From contig NZ_FOXK01000013.1 in the NCBI RefSeq assembly GCF_900115695.1, positions 106,648-170,647 of the forward strand: 64,000 bases of DNA, read 5' to 3'. Every line of letters begins with the position of its first letter. The stretch's first letter is position 1. The position numbers were made by a program, and so were the translations under genes. This stretch comes from Ectopseudomonas toyotomiensis. GTDB lineage: Bacteria > Pseudomonadota > Gammaproteobacteria > Pseudomonadales > Pseudomonadaceae. Positions 58,688 through 64,000 of the stretch are shown here, piece by piece. Under the pieces are notes generated by a model. It saw only the letters and a list, made by a program, of their open reading frames with translations, made no database searches and was not told the DNA's origin.

Positions 58688-59398
58688 TCAGATGGCGCGC
58701 TGGTTGACGCGCTTGGAGAGTTCTTCAGCGGACTCTTTACGTTCCGAGTAACGGTCGACCAAATAGTCGCTGTGGCCGCGCAGCAGCAGGGTGAACTTGA
58801 CCAGTTCCTCCATGACGTCCACAACGCGGTCGTAATAGCTGGAAGGTTTCATGCGCCCGGCCTCGTCGAATTCGAGGTAGGCCTTGGGCACTGAAGACTG
58901 GTTGGGGATGGTGAACATGCGCATCCAGCGCCCCAGCACACGCATCTGGTTAACCGCATTGAAGGATTGCGAGCCTCCACAGACCTGCATCACGGCCAGG
59001 GTCTTGCCCTGACTGGGACGGATGGCACCCATGGTCAGCGGTATCCAGTCGATCTGCGACTTGAATACGCCGGTCATAGCGCCGTGGCGCTCGGGTGAAC
59101 ACCACACCTGACCTTCAGACCAGAGCACCAGGTCGATGAGTTCCTTGACCTTGGGATGGCTGCTGTCGGCATCGTCCGGCATGGGCAGGCCGGAAGGATC
59201 GAATATTCGGGTTTCCGCGCCGAAGGCTTCCAGCAAGCGCGCCGCTTCCTGGGTCAGCAGACGGCTGTAGGAGCGCTCACGATTGGAGCCATAGAGCAGC
59301 AGAATGCGCGGCTTGTGCTCGCCTTCGGCGAGGCCCAGATTTGTCGGGATAGAGCGGGCAAACAGCTCCTCGGCGACGTTGGGCAGGTTGTCGATCAT
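58688..59398 (-). CDS. arsH: ArsH (NADPH-dependent flavoprotein, organoarsenical oxidase)
   Basis: 236 residues: LLYGSNRERSYSRLL for FMN phosphate binding, SPERHGAMTGVFKSQIDWIPL, and a C-terminal tail of normal length. ArsH oxidises trivalent organoarsenicals. Same leftward operon as arsC. Confidence 0.95.
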   Translation of the reverse strand: MIDNLPNVAEELFARSIPTNLGLAEGEHKPRILLLYGSNRERSYSRLLTQEAARLLEAFGAETRIFDPSGLPMPDDADSSHPKVKELIDLVLWSEGQVWCSPERHGAMTGVFKSQIDWIPLTMGAIRPSQGKTLAVMQVCGGSQSFNAVNQMRVLGRWMRMFTIPNQSSVPKAYLEFDEAGRMKPSSYYDRVVDVMEELVKFTLLLRGHSDYLVDRYSERKESAEELSKRVNQRAI

Positions 59399-59416
59399 GG
59401 GTTCTTACCTCTTGGG

Positions 59417-59887
59417 CTACAACGAGCCGATCCTGTTCAGCTCGGCCTTGAGCGCATCGCTGTCGAGTTGAGCAAAGGGCAGCGCGATAAATGCGCTCAC
59501 TCGCTTCTGGATCTGCTGGATGGTGGCTGCAAACGCTGCGTTTATTTCCGCCTCAGATCCGTTAACGTCGGATGGGTCACTCAGTCCCCAGTGACAACGA
59601 GACGCCGGGCCAAAGAAAACTGGGCAGGCCTCTCCGGCTGCCTTGTCGCAGACGGTAATGACGATGTCAGGGGCGAGAGCCTGATGCGCATCGGTTGATT
59701 TGCTGTACAGGCCTTCAACATCGAATCCAGCATCAAGCAGTGCCTGCAAAGCCAACGGATTGACCTCCCCCTTGGGGTAGCTGCCTGCGCTAAAGGCCCG
59801 CATGCCCTTGGGAGCCATCGCATTGAAGATAGCCTCCGACAGGATGCTGCGGCAGCTATTGGCGGTGCAGAGAAATAAAACTTTCAT
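59417..59887 (-). CDS. arsC: Arsenate reductase ArsC (LMW-PTP, thioredoxin-coupled)
   Basis: 156 residues: MKVLFLCTANSCRSILSEA with the CX5R loop (C-T-A-N-S-C-R) and a Cys at about 89 (EACPVF) as resolving residue. The ATG at 59887 has GAGG 6 bases upstream; an earlier ATG 6 bases before fits less well. Reduces As(V) to As(III), which Acr3/ArsA export. Confidence 0.9.
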   Translation of the reverse strand: MKVLFLCTANSCRSILSEAIFNAMAPKGMRAFSAGSYPKGEVNPLALQALLDAGFDVEGLYSKSTDAHQALAPDIVITVCDKAAGEACPVFFGPASRCHWGLSDPSDVNGSEAEINAAFAATIQQIQKRVSAFIALPFAQLDSDALKAELNRIGSL

Positions 59888-59909
59888 GGTCATCCTCAAT
59901 GGCTGGTAT

Positions 59910-60692
59910 TCAATCGCAGGCCGGCTTGCGCCCAGGGCGATCTCGCATTTGCCAGAGGCGTTGCACATCCTGGCGTAACCACTCGGCATTGTTGTCCAGG
60001 GCCTGTTTGAGGATATCGGTCACCCATTCCGGCAGCTGCGGGTGCAGGCGGTAGTACACCCACTGGCCATTACGCCGATCCTCCAGCAGGCCACAGCCGC
60101 GCAGCAGGGCCAGGTGACGAGATATCTTGGGTTGCGCCTCTTCCAGTGCCGAGGTCAGTTCACAGACACAGAGTTCCTGTTCCAGGGTCACCAGCAAGGC
60201 GATTCGCGCCCGCGTTTCCTCGGCCAGACATTTGAAGACTTCGGTTGGCGACATGGCATGCAGAGTGGAAGCTTCTTTAGCCGGTTTGCTTTTGATCAGC
60301 ACGAACATCTTTATCCGTTCATGAATCTCATGCAGGGTCTTGCGATAGGCATCTTTCTGCGAGCTGGTTGCCGGGTCTTCAAAATTCCAGGCGATGTACT
60401 CACCAGCCCCTGGCAGGGCCTGGCACTCCAGGGCGGACTTGTCACACAGGGTGATCACGTAGTCGAAAGGCTCGCCAGCGACCTGTTCGATGGACTTGCT
60501 GTAAAGCCCATCAGTGGGAACACCAAGCTGCTCCAATGCGTTGCGGGCTCGGGTGTCGACTTCAGTGGGGGCGGAGCCTGCGCTGTAGACTTCAAAATGT
60601 TCTGAGTCGGTGTGGCGCAGCAGGGCTTCGGCCATCTGCGAGCGTGAGGAGTTCGCGACGCAGAGGAACAGGACGCGCTTTTTCTGGCTCAT
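59910..60692 (-). CDS. arsR: Fusion of LMW arsenate-reductase-like domain and ArsR repressor
   Basis: 260 residues. The N-terminal half (MSQKKRVLFLCVANSSRSQMAEALL through about residue 140) resembles an ArsC of the LMW-PTP fold with CVANSSRS. The C-terminal half (from about SPTEVFKCLAEETRARIALLVTLEQELCVCELTSALEEAQPKISRHLALLR) is an ArsR/SmtB winged helix with the As(III) site CVC. The start ATG at 60692 has AGGG upstream. It sits at the head of the leftward ars operon, divergent from acr3. Possible role: a reductase coupled to its own regulator. Confidence 0.9.
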   Translation of the reverse strand: MSQKKRVLFLCVANSSRSQMAEALLRHTDSEHFEVYSAGSAPTEVDTRARNALEQLGVPTDGLYSKSIEQVAGEPFDYVITLCDKSALECQALPGAGEYIAWNFEDPATSSQKDAYRKTLHEIHERIKMFVLIKSKPAKEASTLHAMSPTEVFKCLAEETRARIALLVTLEQELCVCELTSALEEAQPKISRHLALLRGCGLLEDRRNGQWVYYRLHPQLPEWVTDILKQALDNNAEWLRQDVQRLWQMRDRPGRKPACD

Positions 60693-60736
60693 GTTGATCC
60701 CTATCAAAGATGCACATGAGCAAATATATTATTTTT

Positions 60737-60762
60737 CGAATATGCAGTAAAATGAATATTCG
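60737..60762. promoter_or_regulatory. Putative ArsR operator in the divergent ars region
   Basis: Inverted repeat CGAATAT-N12-ATATTCG between the arsR fusion gene (-) and acr3 (+), within an AT-rich 109-base gap. A GGCGCG-TT-GCGCGCC hairpin (60762-60778) lies next to it in the acr3 leader. Confidence 0.6.
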
Positions 60763-60801
60763 GCGCGTTGCGCGCCAAGGGAACGAGGATAGGCAGCAAA
60801 G

Positions 60802-61881
60802 ATGACAAATGCGTGTGAAGTCGCGATGAAGCAGGCCTCTGGGGCTCCACTGGGAGTTTTTGAGCGCTACCTGACCCTGTGGGTGTTCCTGTGCATCGTG
60901 GTGGGCACCGTGCTTGGCTTGGTTGTGCCGCAAGCGGCTCAGGCCGTCGGCGCCCTGGAGGTGGCGAAGGTCAATATCCCGGTTGGCCTGCTGATCTGGG
61001 TGATGATCATTCCGATGCTGATGAAGATCGACTTCAGCGCCATCAGCGAAGTGCGCCAGCAGAAGAACGGCATGTTCGTCACCCTGTTCGTTAACTGGGC
61101 GGTCAAGCCGTTTTCCATGGCGCTGATTGGCTGGTTCTTCATCAAGCAGGTGTTTGCGCCCTGGCTGCCCGCCGAAGAGCTGGATAGCTACATGGCCGGC
61201 TTGATCCTGCTCGGTGCGGCGCCCTGCACGGCGATGGTGTTTGTCTGGAGCAACCTGTGTAAGGGTAATGCCAACTTCACCCTGACCCAGGTGGCACTGA
61301 ACGATCTGGTCATGGTGTTTGCCTTTGCGCCTATCGTGGCGCTGTTGCTGGGCGTTTCTTCGATCCCGGTGCCTTGGGACACCCTGCTGCTTTCCGTGGT
61401 GATGTACATCGTCATCCCGCTGGCCATCGCCCAGTTTCTGCGGGCTCAACTGATGAAGCGCGGCGAAGCCTATTTCGAGAATGTGCTGGCGAAGATTTCG
61501 CCATTTTCCATCATCGCTCTGCTGGCCACTCTGGTTCTGTTGTTCTCCTTCCAGGGTGAGTCCATCGTCGAGCAACCCCTGATCATCGGCATCATCGCGA
61601 TTCCTCTGTTGGTGCAGACACTGTTCATCGCGGCACTGGGTTACTGGCTCTGCCATACACTGAAAGTGCGCCACGACATAGCGGGCCCGGCCACCATGAT
61701 CGGCGCCTCCAACTTCTTCGAGCTGGCCGTAGCCGTGGCCATTGTCTTGTACGGATTCAACTCGGGTGCCGCCCTGGCAACCGTGGTCGGCGTACTGATC
61801 GAAGTGCCCGTGATGCTATGGCTGGTACGCATGGTCAACAGCACACGCAACTGGTACGAGAGCAGCCTCAACAATCGCTAG
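60802..61881 (+). CDS. acr3: Arsenite permease Acr3
   Basis: 359 residues, ten predicted helices, LLGAAPCTAMVFVWSNLCKGN with the conserved Cys of Acr3, and GASNFFELAVAVAI. Pumps As(III) out; coupling to ArsA is suggested by the gene 9 bases downstream. Confidence 0.94.
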   Translation: MTNACEVAMKQASGAPLGVFERYLTLWVFLCIVVGTVLGLVVPQAAQAVGALEVAKVNIPVGLLIWVMIIPMLMKIDFSAISEVRQQKNGMFVTLFVNWAVKPFSMALIGWFFIKQVFAPWLPAEELDSYMAGLILLGAAPCTAMVFVWSNLCKGNANFTLTQVALNDLVMVFAFAPIVALLLGVSSIPVPWDTLLLSVVMYIVIPLAIAQFLRAQLMKRGEAYFENVLAKISPFSIIALLATLVLLFSFQGESIVEQPLIIGIIAIPLLVQTLFIAALGYWLCHTLKVRHDIAGPATMIGASNFFELAVAVAIVLYGFNSGAALATVVGVLIEVPVMLWLVRMVNSTRNWYESSLNNR

Positions 61882-61890
61882 GGGGTCAGC

Positions 61891-63645
61891 ATGCGCTTTA
61901 TCGACAATGCACCACGCTTCCTGTTCTTCACCGGTAAGGGCGGGGTCGGAAAGACCTCCATTGCCTGCGCGACAGCCCTGGAACTGACCCGTCAGGGCAA
62001 GCGCGTGCTGCTGGTCAGTACCGATCCGGCCTCCAATGTCGGGCAGGTATTCGGTCTGGAGATCGGCAATCAGATCACCGCTGTACCCGCCGTGGAAAAC
62101 CTGGCGGCCCTGGAGATCGACCCACAGGGCGCAGCTCAAGCCTATCGGGATCGGATTGTGGGCCCGGCGAGGGGTGTCATGCCTGCTGATGTGGTCAAAG
62201 GCATGGAGGAGCAATTATCGGGAGCCTGCACGACCGAGATCGCAGCCTTCGACGAATTCACCTCACTGCTGGTCAACGATGAACTGAAGGCCCGCTTCGA
62301 TCACATCATTTTCGATACCGCCCCGACCGGGCACACGATTCGACTGCTGCAACTGCCGGGTGCCTGGAGTGGATTTCTGGAGGCGGGGCAAGGTGATGCA
62401 TCGTGTCTTGGCCCGCTGGCCGGTTTGGACAAACAACGTGATCAGTATCGCGAGGCGGTAGAGGCACTCTCTGATCCAGCCAAGACCCGTCTGGTTCTGG
62501 TTGCCAGGGCGCAGGCCGCCACCCTGCGCGAGGCTGCCCGCACACGCGAGGAGTTGGCAGCCATCGGGCTGCAAGAGCAGTACCTGGTGATCAACGGCGT
62601 GCTGCCGGCGAGTGAGGCGCAGAAGGATGTACTGGCCGCCGCCGTCTATAAACGTGAACAGGCCGCAGTCGCTGCCATGCCGCCAGCGCTGCGAACACTG
62701 CCGCTCGACCTGTTGCCGTTGAAAGCATTCAACCTGGTGGGATTGGATGCCCTGCGACAACTTTTGGTTGAGGGTTCTGCTGACAGCACGCAGGCACCGG
62801 CCAGTGCGCCGATTGAATTGAACGCTCCACGACTCAAGTCCCTGATCGACGAGATCGCCGCCGATGGTCATGGCCTGATCATGGTGATGGGCAAAGGTGG
62901 TGTCGGTAAAACGACTTTGGCCGCAGCGGTTGCCGTCGAATTGGCTCGACGTGGGCTGCCCGTGCACCTGACTACTTCTGATCCTGCCGCGCACCTTGCC
63001 GAGACACTGGATGGCACGCTTGAGCACCTGACGCTGAGCCGCATTGACCCGCATGCCGAGACACAGCGCTATCGTGATCACGTCATGCAAACCAAGGGCG
63101 CGGGCCTGGATGAGCAGGCTCGGGCGCTGCTGGCCGAGGATCTGCGTTCACCCTGTACCGAGGAGATCGCTGTATTCCAGGCCTTCTCGCGAATCATCCG
63201 TGAAGCCGGCAAAAAGTTCGTGGTGATGGATACGGCCCCGACCGGCCATACCTTGCTGTTACTGGATGCCACCGGGGCTTATCACCGCGACATTGCTCGG
63301 CAGATGTCGGGCAGCAACATGCGTTTTTCCACGCCGATGATGCAACTCCAGGATCCTAAGCAAACCAAAGTGCTGCTGGTGACCCTGGCTGAAACCACTC
63401 CCGTGCTGGAGGCCGCGAGCCTGCAAGCTGATCTGCGTCGTGCCGGCATTGAGCCTTGGGCATGGGTGATCAACAATAGCGTGGCAGCCGCAAGGACAGA
63501 ATCACCGCTATTACATAAGCGGGCGGTCAATGAGCTGAAGGATATTGAGCATGTCGCGACCGAGCACGCGCAACGCTATGCGGTCATCCCGCTCATGGCG
63601 GAGGAGCCGGTTGGGGTTGAGCGTTTACTCGCTCTCAGCAAGTAA
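61891..63645 (+). CDS. arsA: Arsenical pump-driving ATPase ArsA
   Basis: 584 residues made of two homologous halves. P-loops GKGGVGKTS (residues 15-23) and GKGGVGKTT (334-342); DTAPTGHTIRLL and DTAPTGHTLLLL signal motifs; As(III)-site cysteines at SGACTTEIA and SPCTEEIAV. Energises Acr3. Follows acr3 immediately and is likely co-transcribed. Confidence 0.95.
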   Translation: MRFIDNAPRFLFFTGKGGVGKTSIACATALELTRQGKRVLLVSTDPASNVGQVFGLEIGNQITAVPAVENLAALEIDPQGAAQAYRDRIVGPARGVMPADVVKGMEEQLSGACTTEIAAFDEFTSLLVNDELKARFDHIIFDTAPTGHTIRLLQLPGAWSGFLEAGQGDASCLGPLAGLDKQRDQYREAVEALSDPAKTRLVLVARAQAATLREAARTREELAAIGLQEQYLVINGVLPASEAQKDVLAAAVYKREQAAVAAMPPALRTLPLDLLPLKAFNLVGLDALRQLLVEGSADSTQAPASAPIELNAPRLKSLIDEIAADGHGLIMVMGKGGVGKTTLAAAVAVELARRGLPVHLTTSDPAAHLAETLDGTLEHLTLSRIDPHAETQRYRDHVMQTKGAGLDEQARALLAEDLRSPCTEEIAVFQAFSRIIREAGKKFVVMDTAPTGHTLLLLDATGAYHRDIARQMSGSNMRFSTPMMQLQDPKQTKVLLVTLAETTPVLEAASLQADLRRAGIEPWAWVINNSVAAARTESPLLHKRAVNELKDIEHVATEHAQRYAVIPLMAEEPVGVERLLALSK

Positions 63646-63671
63646 TCTGCACCAATGAAAAGGCCCGCATT

Positions 63672-64000
63672 CCAGACTGTGTGAAAACCTAGCAGTCGGA
63701 GAGCAAGCTGAAGACAATGCCTCCATCATTCGATGGGGGCATTGTCGTTTATGGGCTACATCCAGGGCGAAGGTCGTCAGCAAAGCAGCCTGTTTCCTCC
63801 CACATTGGAGGAGCTGGTGCCGGAGGATCACCTGGTACGGGTGATCGAGGCCTATGTCGCCCGCCTGGATTTGCAGGCTCTGGGTTTCAGCAAGGCCGAA
63901 CCACTCAAGACTGGACGTCCTGGCTATGATCCAGCGGATCTACTCAAGCTTTATCTGTACGGTTACTTCCAGCGCATCCGCTCCTCCCGGCGCCTGGAAG
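63672..64000 (+). mobile_element. IS1182-family element, right part outside window
   Basis: A left inverted repeat (CCAGACTGTGTGAAAAC at 63672-63688) similar to, but not the same as, that of the IS at 50162 precedes a transposase gene that runs off the window. Confidence 0.75.
63751..64000 (+). CDS. IS1182-family transposase, 3' end outside window
   Basis: The frame from ATG 63751 is open to the window end: MGYIQGEGRQQSSLFPPTLEELVPEDHLVRVIEAYV...TGRPGYDPADLLKLYLYGYFQRIRSSRRLE. It has the same family architecture as the protein at 50234 but is clearly a different member (about half identical by eye). Confidence 0.8.
   Translation, partial: MGYIQGEGRQQSSLFPPTLEELVPEDHLVRVIEAYVARLDLQALGFSKAEPLKTGRPGYDPADLLKLYLYGYFQRIRSSRRLE

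Noticed and set aside
62263..63090. Long antisense frame within arsA
   Set aside because: It is a shadow of the arsA codon pattern and matches no family.
50162..63688. A composite transposon formed by two IS1182 copies around the ars and CDF genes
   Set aside because: The two transposases and their end repeats are only partly similar (for example CCCAGACCGTGTAAAA versus CCAGACTGTGTGAAAA), so they are different elements and unlikely to act together.

Overview
The window looks like an accessory island, or part of a large plasmid or integrative element, from a Pseudomonas-type gammaproteobacterium. The support is three OprD-family porin genes, PtrA/DUF2790-type periplasmic peptides, a Pseudomonas-style copRS/czcRS/czcCBA set and inovirus Gp2-like (YagK/YfjJ domain) genes. 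No tRNA, rRNA or CRISPR array was recognised. The content is almost wholly resistance to copper, zinc/cadmium/cobalt and arsenic, joined by insertion sequences and decayed gene ends.

Region by region. 1-1.3 kb: the 3' part of a Gp2-like gene and the 5' stump of a DNA methyltransferase gene. 1.3-8 kb: copRS, a copper-induced periplasmic protein, two CopI-like cupredoxins, a DUF2933 membrane protein and a Cu(I) P1B-ATPase. 8.1-11.8 kb: an oprD gene broken by a complete IS66-family element (8-bp target duplication present) and by a nonsense codon. 11.9-20.6 kb: czcRS diverging from czcCBA. 20.6-21.7 kb: decayed thioredoxin-like and IS3 sequences. 21.7-24.6 kb: two tandem copies of a small secreted-protein gene, each followed by a similar structured 3' end, then oprD and the DUF3703 gene. 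24.6-28 kb: cadA, cadR and a CopZ/MerP-like chaperone. 28-30.3 kb: a bufferin-type RiPP copper-sequestration operon (precursor, DUF692 MNIO, DUF2063 partner and an unrecognised 111-aa protein). 30.5-35.5 kb: ptrA-like, copA, a His/Met-rich peptide, copB, a His-tailed cytochrome c and copG. 35.5-44 kb: a third oprD, a DUF2790 gene, cusCBA and a Cys-rich peptide. 44.4-46 kb: a second, full-length Gp2-like gene and a RelBE-type toxin-antitoxin pair. 46-50 kb: an element-maintenance block (radC, an RDF-like zinc-cluster protein, a YqaJ nuclease, a DUF932 protein). 50.2-51.8 kb: a complete IS1182-family element. 52-55.5 kb: a Met-rich periplasmic protein, an ICMT-like methyltransferase, DsbA/DsbB and a CDF exporter. 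55.5-63.6 kb: a large ars island (arsJ, its GAPDH, a phosphatase, arsH, arsC and an arsC-arsR fusion, divergent from acr3 and arsA). The window ends inside another IS1182-family element.

The parts work together. Cytoplasmic Cu(I) and Cd/Zn go to the periplasm through P-type ATPases and the CDF exporter. RND pumps (CusCBA, CzcCBA) export across the outer membrane. Periplasmic cupredoxins, CopA/CopB, Met/His-rich peptides and the bufferin oxidise or sequester copper. A repeated 15-bp box (T[T/G][A/T]C-N5-TGTAAT type) at 11 places suggests a shared CopR/CzcR-type regulon that includes the porins, and four MerR-type operators add CadR/CueR-like control. A conserved structured 3' RNA element with a GCUCCUUUGG segment, seen three times, is the least explained feature here.
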